From NCBI GenBank assembly GCA_947627465.1, contig CANQWD010000003.1, positions 1 through 64,000 on the forward strand: 64,000 nucleotides of DNA, read 5' to 3'. The DNA is from an uncultured Clostridia bacterium (GTDB lineage Bacteria; Bacillota; Clostridia; Oscillospirales; Ruminococcaceae). Positions 26,555 to 35,348 of this stretch are shown piece by piece. Under the pieces are notes generated by a model. It was not told where the DNA came from, did no database searches, and saw only the letters and a program-made list of their open reading frames with translations. The first letter of the stretch is position 1. Each line of letters opens with the position of its first letter. Made by a program: the position numbers and the translations under genes.

Positions 26555-29270
26555 ATTCTCTGTATTCTTCCATAACGTATGCCTCAAAGATGTCGCCCTC
26601 TTTGATGTCGGTGAACTTTTCAAGACTTATACCGCACTCGAAGCCCGCCGCAACTTCCTTGACCGCGTCTTTGAAACGCTGCAAGCCCGCAATTTTGTCG
26701 TCGCCGACCACAATACCGTCGCGGACGATACGAACCTGACCGTTTCTCGCGACCTTGCCGTCGAGAACGTAAGAGCCTGCAACAATGCCGATATTCGACA
26801 GCTTCATAACCTTGCGGACTTCCACGCGTCCAAGCTGAACCTCGCGGAACTTCGGAGCAAGCATACCCTTCATAGCCGCCGTAACGTCCTCGATAGCGTC
26901 GTAAATAACGCGGTAAAGGCGAATTTCAACGCCCTCGCGCTTAGCCGATTCCTCGGCGGACGGGTGCGGGCGAACGTTAAATCCTACGATAATAGCGCCC
27001 GAAGCCATAGCCAGCATTACATCGCTCTCGCTTACCGCGCCAACGCCGCCGTGAATTACTTTAACGCGAACCTCGTCGTTCTGTATCTTCATAAGCGATT
27101 GAGTAACCGCTTCAACCGAGCCTTGAACGTCCGCCTTAACGATTATCGGCAATTCCTTGACTTCGCCTTGCTCTATAGAACTGAACAGATTGTCGAGCGT
27201 AACTTTCTGATAGCTCTTGAACTGTTCTTCCTTAGCCTCGCGTTTACGCTTCTCAACGAGTTCGCGCGCAAGCTTTTCGTCCTCGACCGCGTTGAACGTG
27301 TCTCCCGCGCTCGGAACTTCCGAAAGACCCATTATCTCTACGGGAACCGACGGTCCCGCTTCTGTAACTGTTCTGCCCTTATCGTCGCGCATTACGCGGA
27401 TACGTCCAACGGAAGCGCCCGCGATAAGGATATCGCCCGTGTGCAGCGTTCCATTCTGAACGAGCAAAGTCGCGATAGGACCTCTCGACTTATCAAGACG
27501 CGCTTCGATAACCGCGCCCATAGCAAGTCTATTCGGGTTAGCCTTAAGTTCCATAACGTCGGCGGTAAGACCAACCATTTCAAGCAGCTTATCCATGCCC
27601 TCGCCCGTTTTCGCGGAAACGGGAACGCAGATGATATCACCGCCCCAGTCCTCGCAGACAAGGTCGTATTTGGTAAGCTCTTCCTTAACTTTTTCGGGAT
27701 TAGCGCCCTCTTTATCCATCTTGTTCATAGCGACGATTATCTGAACACCCGCCGCTTTCGCGTGATTTATCGCTTCGACCGTCTGCGGCATAATGCCGTC
27801 GTCGGCGGCTACTACAAGAATAGCGATATCGGTGATCATAGCGCCGCGCGCTCTCATTGAAGTAAACGCCTCGTGACCCGGAGTATCGAGGAACGTAATG
27901 TCGCGGTCGTCAAGATGAACGCGATACGCGCCGATGTGCTGCGTAATGCCGCCCGCTTCGGTAGTCTGAACGCTCGCGTGGCGGATATAGTCCAAAATGG
28001 ACGTCTTGCCGTGGTCTACGTGACCCATTACAACAACGACAGGCGAACGCGGCTGCAAATCCTCGGGAGCGTCGGGAGTATCTTCAAACAAGCGCTCCTC
28101 AATTGTAACGATAACCTCTTTTTCGACCTTAGCGCCCAATTCCTCGGCAACCAAAGACGCGGTATCGAAATCTATAGTCTCGTTGATGTTCGCCATAACG
28201 CCAAGCCCGAACAGCTTTTTGATTACCTCGGAAGCTGTGACTTTAAGACGCGTCGCCAGTTCTCCAACGACTATCTCGTCGGGGATCTGCACCTTAAGCT
28301 GCTGCTTGCGGGCGCGTTCAAGCTCCAAACGCTTCAGCTTCTGCGCTTCGGTCTCGCGCTGCTTGCCGTACTGCTTTCCCTTTTGCTGCGACTTCTGATT
28401 TATCTTCTGCTTGTTGCGGAAGTTATCGTTGTTCATACGTCCCGCGGGCGCAATAGTCTCGTAGCGCTCGTTATACTTGTCAAGCTCGACGTAGCTTCCG
28501 CGCGTATCAACGCGCTTTGTTATCTGCTCGCCGTGCTGAACTGCTCCGCCCTTTTGCTTCTGCTTGGGAGGATCGTTCACCTTCAGCTTACTGGAATCGA
28601 TAGCGGGCTTGGCGGGATTTTTCACCGCCGCAGGAGCTTTTGGCTGCGGCTTCGGCTGAGGATTTCTCTGCTCCGGCTTCTTGTTTTCGGGCTTGCTTAT
28701 GCGGTTATCGCGCGGCTTGTTGTCCTTGATCTCGGGCTTCTGCACGGCCTTGGGAGCTTCGGGCTTGGGCGCGGGCTTTTCTTCCGCTTTAGGCTCGGGC
28801 TTCGGCTTTTCCTCAGCCTTGACCTTCTGTTCTTCCGCCTTAGGCGGTTTAGCTTGCTTAGCGGGCTTTTCCGACTTTTCCGTTTTATCCGATTTCACGG
28901 TCTTTTCCGTTTTCTCGGACTTCTCCTTTACAGGCTTCTTTTCCGACTTTGCGGGCTTTTCTTCCGCCTGAACCGCTTCCTCGTCCTTTTTAACCGCTTT
29001 CTTTCTTGCGGGCTTTTCCTTAACTACGGCGGATTTCTCCGTCTTTATGTCCTTGGTAGTCTTAAACGTCTCCATAACGTTCTCGACCTCATATTTTTCC
29101 GTGTACTTTTGCAGAACATACCCAACCTCGTCCGCAGTCAAAGAGCTTTGTCCTTTTCTTGCGGTATCGCTCGGAAACGCCTTATTGAGAAGCTCTATAA
29201 GCTCCGATTTATCGACGTTCAGATCACGGGCAACGTCCTGCAATTTATATTTTATCTGTTTACTTGGCAA
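26553..29270 (-). CDS. infB: translation initiation factor IF-2
   Basis: GTPase that brings initiator fMet-tRNA to the 30S subunit. It has 905 residues. It starts at a TTG (29270) 9 nt after GGAGG. An N-terminal IF2-N domain is followed by a long low-complexity Lys/Glu/Pro/Ala linker (about residues 60-250, with runs of [15 protein letters not shown] type), a second IF2-N domain, the G domain with [17 protein letters not shown] and NKMDK, and the C-terminal beta-barrels. Internal starts for shorter forms are possible but not evident. Confidence 0.97.
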   Translation of the reverse strand: MPSKQIKYKLQDVARDLNVDKSELIELLNKAFPSDTARKGQSSLTADEVGYVLQKYTEKYEVENVMETFKTTKDIKTEKSAVVKEKPARKKAVKKDEEAVQAEEKPAKSEKKPVKEKSEKTEKTVKSDKTEKSEKPAKQAKPPKAEEQKVKAEEKPKPEPKAEEKPAPKPEAPKAVQKPEIKDNKPRDNRISKPENKKPEQRNPQPKPQPKAPAAVKNPAKPAIDSSKLKVNDPPKQKQKGGAVQHGEQITKRVDTRGSYVELDKYNERYETIAPAGRMNNDNFRNKQKINQKSQQKGKQYGKQRETEAQKLKRLELERARKQQLKVQIPDEIVVGELATRLKVTASEVIKKLFGLGVMANINETIDFDTASLVAEELGAKVEKEVIVTIEERLFEDTPDAPEDLQPRSPVVVVMGHVDHGKTSILDYIRHASVQTTEAGGITQHIGAYRVHLDDRDITFLDTPGHEAFTSMRARGAMITDIAILVVAADDGIMPQTVEAINHAKAAGVQIIVAMNKMDKEGANPEKVKEELTKYDLVCEDWGGDIICVPVSAKTGEGMDKLLEMVGLTADVMELKANPNRLAMGAVIEARLDKSRGPIATLLVQNGTLHTGDILIAGASVGRIRVMRDDKGRTVTEAGPSVPVEIMGLSEVPSAGDTFNAVEDEKLARELVEKRKREAKEEQFKSYQKVTLDNLFSSIEQGEVKELPIIVKADVQGSVEAVTQSLMKIQNDEVRVKVIHGGVGAVSESDVMLAMASGAIIVGFNVRPHPSAEESAKREGVEIRLYRVIYDAIEDVTAAMKGMLAPKFREVQLGRVEVRKVMKLSNIGIVAGSYVLDGKVARNGQVRIVRDGIVVGDDKIAGLQRFKDAVKEVAAGFECGISLEKFTDIKEGDIFEAYVMEEYRE

Positions 29271-29290
29271 TGTAGATTTCCTCCAAAATA

Positions 29291-29590
29291 TTAGTTTATG
29301 TTCTTCTTTATCGAGCCGTAAAGTCCCTCGTCCGTGACGAAAAAGACCCCCGCTCTTTTGCCTAGAGCGTCCTTCACGTCGTCCATGGTGAAGTCCGCCT
29401 TTTGAACCTCAATATCAAATTCCCGCGCGTGAAAAAGCGCCTCTTTTTCGGTTTTCTGCGAAACGTCGCTTGCTAAAAGCACGCCGCCCGCCGTTTTTCT
29501 TCTCATCTCATCGCAAACGGCGTCAAAGCCGATAATCAGCTTTCCCGCGCGTCTGCAAAGGCACAGCGTAGATAATGATTTACTGTTTAT
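29291..29590 (-). CDS. ylxQ: YlxQ/L7Ae-family RNA-binding protein, apparent AUA start
   Basis: Small kink-turn-binding-type protein of the ribosomal L7Ae/L30e family, encoded between ylxR and infB as in most Firmicutes. The first ATG (29506) would give only 71 residues and cut off the conserved N-terminal helix; the frame upstream reads [19 protein letters not shown], which matches the family start (short lead, then LGLARRAGK). In that upstream part there is no ATG, GTG or TTG; the ATA at 29590 gives 99 residues, the family length, and lies 10 nt after AAGGAG. So initiation at AUA is the best reading. It overlaps ylxR by 11 bp. Confidence 0.8.
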   Translation of the reverse strand: MNSKSLSTLCLCRRAGKLIIGFDAVCDEMRRKTAGGVLLASDVSQKTEKEALFHAREFDIEVQKADFTMDDVKDALGKRAGVFFVTDEGLYGSIKKNIN

Positions 29591-29864
29591 TTGCGGTCAG
29601 CTCCTTTTCAAGATCGTCGTAAATTTCCGCCGGCACTTGGCACTTGAACGAGCGCTCGAGCTTTCTGCCCTTTCGCGCCAGTTCCAGACACTTCATATCA
29701 TTGCAAATATACGCGCCGCGCCCCGGCTTCTTTCCCGTGGGATCCACGGAAAAATTCCCGTCCTTGTCGCGGACGATCCTGACAGCGCCCTTTTTCCCGA
29801 TCATCTCGCCACAGCCGACGCATTTTCTTTGCGGCACGCGCTTGACCGCGGTATTTTTCTGCAT
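29580..29864 (-). CDS. ylxR: YlxR family RNA-binding protein (DUF448)
   Basis: Small protein of the nusA-infB operon, 94 residues. It shows the family signature VPQRKCVGCGEM and GRGAYIC, followed by CLELARKGRKLERSFK. YlxR has been reported as a nucleic-acid-binding regulator and as an RNase P-associated protein in different species; I cannot tell which applies. It follows nusA by 9 bp. Confidence 0.93.
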   Translation of the reverse strand: MQKNTAVKRVPQRKCVGCGEMIGKKGAVRIVRDKDGNFSVDPTGKKPGRGAYICNDMKCLELARKGRKLERSFKCQVPAEIYDDLEKELTANKQ

Positions 29865-29873
29865 AACCGCTCC

Positions 29874-31121
29874 TTACTCCGCGCCTGCGGTCTGTTCGGA
29901 AGATTTTCCTTCGGTGCTTTCAGTCTGAACGTCTGCCTGCGCGTCGGTCTCTTCTTCCTCGGTCTCGGGATGCAAATACTTTTCCTCAAGCGGCACCACT
30001 TCAAAATCCTCGGGAGTTACGTTGCTCTCGGACTTGATGTCGATCTTGTAGCCCGTAAGCTTAGCCGCGAGCCATGCGTTCTGACCCTTGTTTCCGATAG
30101 CGAGCGAGAGCTGATTATCGGGAACGACCGCTTTGCATTCGCGCTTGTCAGGATTGGGGTTCGTGATAACTACCTTTGAAACCTCTGCGGGCTTCAAAGC
30201 CTGCTTTATAAACTCCTCCGGCTCCTCGCTGTAAAGCACCACGTCCACCTTTTCACCCTTGATCTCCTTGGTGACCGCGTTTATACGGCTCTTTTGAGGA
30301 CCGATACACGCGCCGAGCGCGTCAACGTTGGGGTCGTTGCTCCAAACGGCTATTTTGCTGCGGCTTCCGGGAGCGCGGCTTACCGCCTTTATCTCGACGG
30401 TTCCGTCGTAAATTTCGGGGCACTCCAACTCAAACAAACGCTTGATAAGCCACTTATCGTTGCGCGATATTTTTAGCGTTTGATTTTTCTCGCCCTCCTT
30501 GAACTCCTTGGAAACGCCGGAAATATAGACCTTGATAACTTGACCGACCTCCAACGTTTCTCCGGGAATTTGCTCCGTTCTCGGCAGCATTACCTCGTTG
30601 TGGTTGATCTCCAAAGTAGCAAATCCGGTTTTCGGCTCGATTTTCGTGACGGTCGCGGACACCGCTTCGTCCTGATACTGTCCCCATATCTCGCTCAAGC
30701 GCTGACGTTCCGCGGTAGAGAAGCCTTGACGAATAAGATCCTTTGCATTCTTCGCGGCAATACGCTTAAATGTTTTCGTGTCGATAGGACAGCGAACGTG
30801 GTCGCCTACTTCAAGTTTCGGGTCAATCTTGCGCGCTTCCTCAAGTACGATCTCCTTTTCCGGCTCATAAAGCGTATCCACTACCTCAATAACCTCTTTG
30901 AGAATAGCCACGTCAAACCTGCGGTTCTTCACGTCGACTTTAACGTCCACATAGTCCTCGTCGTCGTCGAAATGCAGATTGGTTTTAAGGCTTCTCTCGA
31001 TAGCGGACTTTATTTTCTCGCCCAAGATCTCGATATCGATCCCCTTTTCCTCGGCAAGCGCCGCGAGGTTTTCAAAAATATCGCCGTAATCTTCCCCTTT
31101 TGTTGTTTTTCTTTTAGCCAT
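29874..31121 (-). CDS. nusA: transcription termination/antitermination factor NusA
   Basis: RNA polymerase-binding factor for pausing, termination and rRNA antitermination. It has 415 residues: an N-terminal RNAP-binding domain, an S1 domain (SATVTKIEPKTGFATLEI), and KH1/KH2 with DALGACIGPQKSRI and SLAIGNKGQNAWLAAKLTG. The C-terminus is an acidic extension (TEEEETDAQADVQTE) without the AR repeats of enterobacteria. An extra MAKRKTTKGEDYGD leads the N-terminal domain. Confidence 0.97.
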   Translation of the reverse strand: MAKRKTTKGEDYGDIFENLAALAEEKGIDIEILGEKIKSAIERSLKTNLHFDDDEDYVDVKVDVKNRRFDVAILKEVIEVVDTLYEPEKEIVLEEARKIDPKLEVGDHVRCPIDTKTFKRIAAKNAKDLIRQGFSTAERQRLSEIWGQYQDEAVSATVTKIEPKTGFATLEINHNEVMLPRTEQIPGETLEVGQVIKVYISGVSKEFKEGEKNQTLKISRNDKWLIKRLFELECPEIYDGTVEIKAVSRAPGSRSKIAVWSNDPNVDALGACIGPQKSRINAVTKEIKGEKVDVVLYSEEPEEFIKQALKPAEVSKVVITNPNPDKRECKAVVPDNQLSLAIGNKGQNAWLAAKLTGYKIDIKSESNVTPEDFEVVPLEEKYLHPETEEEETDAQADVQTESTEGKSSEQTAGAE

Positions 31122-31169
31122 TTTCCCTTAGTCCTCCAAATCTTCAGTATTATTAACCAAAATTCTGAC

Positions 31170-31670
31170 TTAGCCCATCAGCTCGTCAAAATCGTCAAAG
31201 TCGTCGTAGTTTACGGCAGAGACATCCGAAACGCCGATATTTACAGTTCCGAAATCTCCCGTGACAGTAAGCCTTTCCCCGTCAAAAGCGTCCAAAACGC
31301 ATTTAACGCTCTTTTGCGGCAAGCCCTCGACAAGTTTGTAAGTTTTAAGCATTATCTTTTTTCCAACCGATAGCGGCAACTGTTCAATTCGCCGAACAGC
31401 ACGCTCCAGCCCCGCCGAGCCTATCTCCAGATAATCTATCTTGCCGACAAAATCCTGCTTATCTATCTCCGCGTTGATTATGCCGTCAATGGACGTGCAG
31501 TCGTCTATCGAAACGCCGTTTGGTTTGTCGATCAATATACGCAGATACCAAGCCGCGCCCTCTTTGATGAAAACCACGTCCCACAGCGAGTAGCCATGCT
31601 CCTCGACTATCGGGCGGACGATTTTTTCAGCCGCCGCCTCAACCGCGCCGAAACCTTTTGCAAGCGCCAT
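31170..31670 (-). CDS. rimP: ribosome maturation factor RimP
   Basis: 30S assembly factor. It has 166 residues: an N-terminal alpha/beta domain (GYSLWDVVFIKEGAAWYLRI, with LRI continuing DKPNGVSIDDC) and the conserved LEIGSAGLERAV (usually EVSSPGLDRPL), then a C-terminal Sm-like domain. AAGGAG precedes the ATG. First gene of the operon rimP-nusA-ylxR-ylxQ-infB-rbfA-nrnA-truB-ribF-gltX; its mRNA leader carries a terminator-like hairpin. Confidence 0.94.
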   Translation of the reverse strand: MALAKGFGAVEAAAEKIVRPIVEEHGYSLWDVVFIKEGAAWYLRILIDKPNGVSIDDCTSIDGIINAEIDKQDFVGKIDYLEIGSAGLERAVRRIEQLPLSVGKKIMLKTYKLVEGLPQKSVKCVLDAFDGERLTVTGDFGTVNIGVSDVSAVNYDDFDDFDELMG

Positions 31671-31693
31671 TTGATCACTCCTTTATAAAACTC

Positions 31694-31721
31694 AAAGACC
31701 GAGGTAAGTTCCTCGGTCTTT
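31694..31721 (-). promoter_or_regulatory. terminator-like hairpin in the rimP-nusA operon leader
   Basis: Perfect 11-bp stem AAAGACCGAGG / CCTCGGTCTTT with a 6-nt loop, starting about 10 nt after the predicted transcription start; on the RNA it is followed by GAGUUUUAU and, 13 nt on, by the ribosome binding site of rimP. It may be an attenuator, perhaps autoregulated by NusA, or a 5' protective stem. Confidence 0.65.
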
Positions 31722-31737
31722 GCTTTGCTATGATAAT

Positions 31738-31766
31738 ATTATACCACAATATTTCGCAAAAATCAA
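31738..31766 (-). promoter_or_regulatory. promoter of the rimP-nusA-infB operon
   Basis: Minus strand TTGATT (31761-31766), 17-bp spacer, TATAAT (31738-31743). Confidence 0.8.
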
Positions 31767-31783
31767 GGGGTTTTTTATATTTT

Positions 31784-32530
31784 TTAAAATTCATTGACGG
31801 CATAAAGCAGCGCGAGTTTGATTTGCACAAAAAGCTCGTTTGAAAGCCGCGTGTATTCGTCCGAAAGTCCTTTTTCCTCCGCATAAAACGGCGGCGAATC
31901 GTTCCACGAGCCCATACCGCCGAAAACGTCCGCTTTATCCGCCGCGTAAAACAACCGCCTGTTTTTTTCGGGTAATTCGGAAATTTTATCGTCATTATCG
32001 CAAAATCCGTTTTCGAGAATATCCAAAGCCTTGTTAAAATATCCCGCCCAAAACGACTGATCTATTTTTTCGGCAAACTCGGCAATTTCGCAAAGAACTT
32101 TTTTGAACTCGTCCGTGTTGTCCTCGAACATCGGCTTTTCCTTTGGCGCGTTATCCCACTCGCTCTCGAAATATTCAATGTTCCAAAGACGTATGCTTTT
32201 GTCAACTTCCCACCTCGGAGCAAAATATGTGACCTCGCCCGAATTATAGAAACACGCAACGCACCCGCCCGAGGAATTGCTGAACCCGTGAATTTCCCGA
32301 TCACATGCGCTTACAGGGAGCAGCATAAAAATATCGTCAAGCCCCGTTGACTTCAAACGCTCGAACCACTTTTCCGCGGAATTTTCGATAATTTCACCGT
32401 TTCGGTTAATAAACACAAATTTCTCGGCGTTTACATACTGAGGACATTTGTAATTCAAAGCCGTTCCGTTTTTCAAAGCTCTCCTCGCAGCCGCCGTCAG
32501 CAAGCAAAGCTCGCTCGTTTCGCCGTTCAT
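31784..32530 (-). CDS. protein of unknown function, 248 residues, coupled to a CPCC-domain gene
   Basis: I cannot assign a family. It is soluble, acidic, rich in Trp, Phe and Tyr (FAPRWEVDKSIRLWNIEYFESEW split as two parts), without signal or membrane segment. The N-terminal part (TALNYKCPQYVNAEKFVFINRNGEII) may be a small beta domain. The ATG at 32530 follows AGAGGAAA and overlaps the stop of the CPCC gene (ATGAAATGA), so the two are translationally coupled. Acidic Trp-rich proteins next to small zinc-type proteins are common among immunity proteins of contact-dependent toxins, but no toxin is present; this is a guess. Confidence 0.65.
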   Translation of the reverse strand: MNGETSELCLLTAAARRALKNGTALNYKCPQYVNAEKFVFINRNGEIIENSAEKWFERLKSTGLDDIFMLLPVSACDREIHGFSNSSGGCVACFYNSGEVTYFAPRWEVDKSIRLWNIEYFESEWDNAPKEKPMFEDNTDEFKKVLCEIAEFAEKIDQSFWAGYFNKALDILENGFCDNDDKISELPEKNRRLFYAADKADVFGGMGSWNDSPPFYAEEKGLSDEYTRLSNELFVQIKLALLYAVNEF

Positions 32531-32823
32531 TTCATTTCCTCTTTCTTCGGCTTGCGAACGTACCGAAGCATTTCTTTTTCGCACGCACCGAATTTTCGGT
32601 AATTCTCCCTTCCCTGCCGCAAAGTCAAACCGTGATTTGCTCCCGACGGCTCGTCAAGCAATTCTTCATCGCAAACTTCTCCGTCAACGCGAACGCCCTT
32701 TATCTCATTATCGTTGATGATGAGATACGCATCGTCCTCCCAAAAGCACACGGGACAAATATCGTAAGCGCCGCGCTCGTCCAAAGTAAGGCACCCGCAG
32801 CAAAGGCATGGCAATTTTCCCAT
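32527..32823 (-). CDS. CPCC-type cysteine-rich small protein
   Basis: A 98-residue protein opening MGKLPCLCCGCLTLDERGAY and then DICPVCFWEDD: the CPCC-family pattern (CxxC ... CPVCFWEDD) that probably binds a metal. The rest (GANHGLTLRQGRENYRKFGA) is also typical of this family. GGAGG lies 6 nt before the ATG at 32823. It is coupled to the unknown 248-residue gene and lies just downstream of the rplA terminator. Confidence 0.85.
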   Translation of the reverse strand: MGKLPCLCCGCLTLDERGAYDICPVCFWEDDAYLIINDNEIKGVRVDGEVCDEELLDEPSGANHGLTLRQGRENYRKFGACEKEMLRYVRKPKKEEMK

Positions 32824-32846
32824 AAACACCTCCGAAAATGTGATAC

Positions 32847-32874
32847 GAAAACCGCTCGGAGCTTTCCGAGCGGT
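32847..32874 (-). terminator. terminator of the rpmG-secE-nusG-rplK-rplA operon
   Basis: ACCGCTCGGA (32851-32860) / TCCGAGCGGT (32865-32874) with the tetraloop GCTT; TTTTCGT follows on the minus strand. Confidence 0.85.
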
Positions 32875-32898
32875 GATAGTTATCCTATTGTGGACGGT

Positions 32899-33591
32899 TT
32901 ACACGCCAAATCTCAGCGTGTTCACCTTAACGCCCGGTCCCATAGTGGAAGAAACGGTGCAGCTCTTGATATACTGACCCTTTGCAGCCGCGGGCTTAGC
33001 CTTAACTACCGCTTCCATCAGCGTGTTAAAGTTCTCCTCGAGCTTCTCAATGCCAAAGGACGCTTTACCGATAGGGCAGTGGATGATATTCGTCTTGTCC
33101 AAACGATACTCGATCTTACCTGCCTTAGCCTCCTGAACAGCCTTGCCGACATCGGGGGTTACTGTACCCGCCTTGGGGTTAGGCATAAGACCTCTCGGAC
33201 CGAGAATCTTACCGAGACGACCAACCTGACCCATCATATCGGGGGAAGCGATTACAACTTCAAAATCCAGCCAACCGCCCTGAATTTTAGAGATGGTTTC
33301 ATTATCTGCGATATAATCCGCACCCGCAGCCTTAGCATCCGCTTCTTTTTCGGGCTTGCAGAATACAAGCGTTCTTACGGTTCTGCCTGTTCCGTTGGGC
33401 AAAATAACCGCGCCGCGAACCTGCTGATCCGCGTGGGTGGAATCTACGCCCAAACGAACGTGCAGTTCAACGGTCTCGTCAAACTTTGCCTTAGCGGTCT
33501 TGCAAACAAGATCAAGAGCCTCTCCGGACTCGTAAACCTTTGCGGAATCAATGAGCTTCGCGCTCTCATTATACTTTTTTCCGTGTTTCAT
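32899..33591 (-). CDS. rplA: 50S ribosomal protein L1
   Basis: L1 stalk protein of the large subunit, also a translational repressor of its own operon in many bacteria. It has 230 residues; [20 protein letters not shown] is the family signature. The start ATG at 33591 follows AAGGAGG. It is followed by a strong terminator; rplJ and rplL, the usual next genes, are not here. Confidence 0.97.
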   Translation of the reverse strand: MKHGKKYNESAKLIDSAKVYESGEALDLVCKTAKAKFDETVELHVRLGVDSTHADQQVRGAVILPNGTGRTVRTLVFCKPEKEADAKAAGADYIADNETISKIQGGWLDFEVVIASPDMMGQVGRLGKILGPRGLMPNPKAGTVTPDVGKAVQEAKAGKIEYRLDKTNIIHCPIGKASFGIEKLEENFNTLMEAVVKAKPAAAKGQYIKSCTVSSTMGPGVKVNTLRFGV

Positions 33592-33640
33592 GTGATATCC
33601 TCCTTGTGGTCAATCGGACTTTTGTCCTCCCACTTCAATA

Positions 33641-34066
33641 TTAGTCAACAACCTCTACGCCCATAGAACGGCAAGTACCCGCGATCATCGAGATAGCGGT
33701 ATCAACGGTAGCCGCGTTAAGGTCGGGCATCTTCATTTCAGCGATCTCCTTAAGCTGCGCGTGAGTGATCTTCGCAACCTTGGTCTTGTTGGGAACACCC
33801 GAGCCGCTTTCGATCTTGCAAGCCTTCTTGATAAGAACGCTTGCGGGCGGCGTTTTGGTGATAAACGTAAAGCTTCTGTCCGCGTAAACCGTAATAACAA
33901 CAGGGATTATAAGACCTGCCTTATCCTTGGTGCGCTCGTTGAATTCTTTAGTAAACGACATAATATTAACGCCGTGCTGACCCAAAGCGGGACCAACAGG
34001 CGGAGCCGGCGTAGCTTTGCCGGCAGGAATTTGCAATTTTATAAATCCTACAACTTTCTGTGCCAT
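33641..34066 (-). CDS. rplK: 50S ribosomal protein L11
   Basis: Component of the GTPase-associated centre and the substrate of PrmA (also in this window). It has 141 residues. The N-terminal motif [20 protein letters not shown] and the C-terminal [10 protein letters not shown] are diagnostic. Third methylation targets such as Lys3 cannot be judged from sequence. Confidence 0.98.
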   Translation of the reverse strand: MAQKVVGFIKLQIPAGKATPAPPVGPALGQHGVNIMSFTKEFNERTKDKAGLIIPVVITVYADRSFTFITKTPPASVLIKKACKIESGSGVPNKTKVAKITHAQLKEIAEMKMPDLNAATVDTAISMIAGTCRSMGVEVVD

Positions 34067-34099
34067 GACAACTGTTCCTCCATAAAATCATTAAACGAT

Positions 34100-34627
34100 T
34101 CAGATTTTTTTGATAGCGGCAAGCTCCAACGCGGTCGGGGTAACTTCTCCGAACATATTCTCCACATTGACTACCGCCGTCTGCTTTTCGGCATCGATCT
34201 CCGCGATATCACCCTCAAAGCCCTCAAGCACGCCTTGCTTGATAGCGACTCTGTCGCCGACTTCAAACGCGACCTCGGTTTCGGTTCTGCCCTGTTCAAG
34301 CTCTCTGACTTCTTCCTCGCTGAGCGGCGTAGGCTTTCCCTCGGGACCCACAAAACCCGTAACTCCTCTGGCATTTCTGCAAATATACCAGCTTTCGTTG
34401 GTTTCTACCATCTTTACAAAAACATAACCGGGATACACCTTATCCTCGACCTCGGCAACATCGCCGTTGTCTTTTTCGACGGTTCTTTTAACTGTCGGGA
34501 TAACAACCTCTTCAATCAGGTTCTGAAGATTTCTGTTTTCAACCAGCTTGGTAATATCCGCAGCGACCTTATTCTCATATCCCGAATAAGTGTGCAATAT
34601 ATACCATTTTGCTTCCGAGTAAGCCAT
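34100..34627 (-). CDS. nusG: transcription elongation/termination factor NusG
   Basis: RNA polymerase clamp-binding factor. It has 175 residues: an NGN domain opening AKWYILHTYSGYENKVA, and a C-terminal KOW domain with VGDRVAIKQGVLEGFEGDI. The order secE-nusG-rplK-rplA is conserved across bacteria. Confidence 0.97.
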   Translation of the reverse strand: MAYSEAKWYILHTYSGYENKVAADITKLVENRNLQNLIEEVVIPTVKRTVEKDNGDVAEVEDKVYPGYVFVKMVETNESWYICRNARGVTGFVGPEGKPTPLSEEEVRELEQGRTETEVAFEVGDRVAIKQGVLEGFEGDIAEIDAEKQTAVVNVENMFGEVTPTALELAAIKKI

Positions 34628-34643
34628 ATCAACCCTCCATAAA

Positions 34644-34937
34644 TCAATGGAACGCCAGCTTGTTCAGCAAGCCAAACAGCGAATCCAAGCCGAAAATAAC
34701 GACCGCCGCAACCAAACACATTATCAATACGACAACTGTGTTTCTTGTGGTTTCTTTCGGCGTAGGCCAAACGACCTTTTTAAATTCGGCTTTTGCGTCC
34801 TTGAAATACTTTACAATGCCTTTTTTCTTCTTTGCGGGCTTCGCTTTTTCCTTAGACTTATCGTCTTTAGAACTTTTCTCAGCCTTGGTTTTCTCATCAT
34901 CGGGAGAGTTCTTTACGGTTTTCAAATCTTTAGCCAT
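34644..34937 (-). CDS. secE: preprotein translocase subunit SecE
   Basis: Essential SecYEG subunit. It has 97 residues: a charged Lys/Glu-rich leader (residues 5-35, longer than in the minimal 60-residue form), the conserved amphipathic helix FKDAKAEFKKVVWPTPKETTRNT, and one membrane segment VVVLIMCLVAAVVIFGLDSLF (read as two adjoining parts). It lies 16 bp before nusG. Confidence 0.96.
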   Translation of the reverse strand: MAKDLKTVKNSPDDEKTKAEKSSKDDKSKEKAKPAKKKKGIVKYFKDAKAEFKKVVWPTPKETTRNTVVVLIMCLVAAVVIFGLDSLFGLLNKLAFH

Positions 34938-34952
34938 TCCGAGTCCTCCCTA

Positions 34953-35102
34953 TTACTTGGTTTCCTTGTGAAGAGTGTGTTTTTTGCAAAATCTGCAGTA
35001 CTTGTTCATTTCAAGTCTGTCGGGATCGTTTTTCTTGTTCTTCATGGTGTTGTAGTTGCGCTGCTTGCACTCCGAACACGCCAACGTAATTTTAACTCTC
35101 AC
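34953..35102 (-). CDS. rpmG: 50S ribosomal protein L33
   Basis: Zinc-binding L33 of 49 residues: starts [17 protein letters not shown], has CSEC and CRFC (both CxxC pairs present, so the zinc-containing form) and ends [10 protein letters not shown]. The start is GTG at 35102, 6 nt after GGAGG. It heads the operon with secE and nusG, a common clostridial arrangement. Confidence 0.97.
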   Translation of the reverse strand: MRVKITLACSECKQRNYNTMKNKKNDPDRLEMNKYCRFCKKHTLHKETK

Positions 35103-35231
35103 TTTCGGCACCTCCTATTTTCTTGCACATTGATGTGCATTATTGCCTCCCTCGACGCCCTATTGCGATTTAACGGGGAATTTTGCTTTCAAAAAAAGCA
35201 CAAAAAAATATACCCCATTCGAGGTAATATC

Positions 35232-35260
35232 ATTTTACCACATATAAATCCGTTTGTCAA
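35232..35260 (-). promoter_or_regulatory. promoter of the rpmG-secE-nusG-rplKA operon
   Basis: Minus strand TTGACA (35255-35260), 17-bp spacer, TAAAAT (35232-35237). The leader to rpmG is about 120 nt and I see no clear L1 target or other structure in it. Confidence 0.8.
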
Positions 35261-35348
35261 GTACTTTTTTCAAATTTTATACAAAATGTAGAAAAAAACA
35301 GCTGCGGTTCTTCAATCGCGGCGTAAGAATACGAACGGCTTATTCCGC

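Noticed and set aside
27873-29294. 473-codon open frame on the plus strand, opposite infB
   Set aside because: It is antisense to a well-conserved gene; its Leu/Arg-rich translation comes from the Lys/Glu-rich linker codons of infB and it has no ribosome binding site.
35103-35231. Possible L10/L1-type autoregulatory leader before rpmG
   Set aside because: I could not find a stem that resembles the L1 binding site; the 120 nt are AT-rich without clear pairing.
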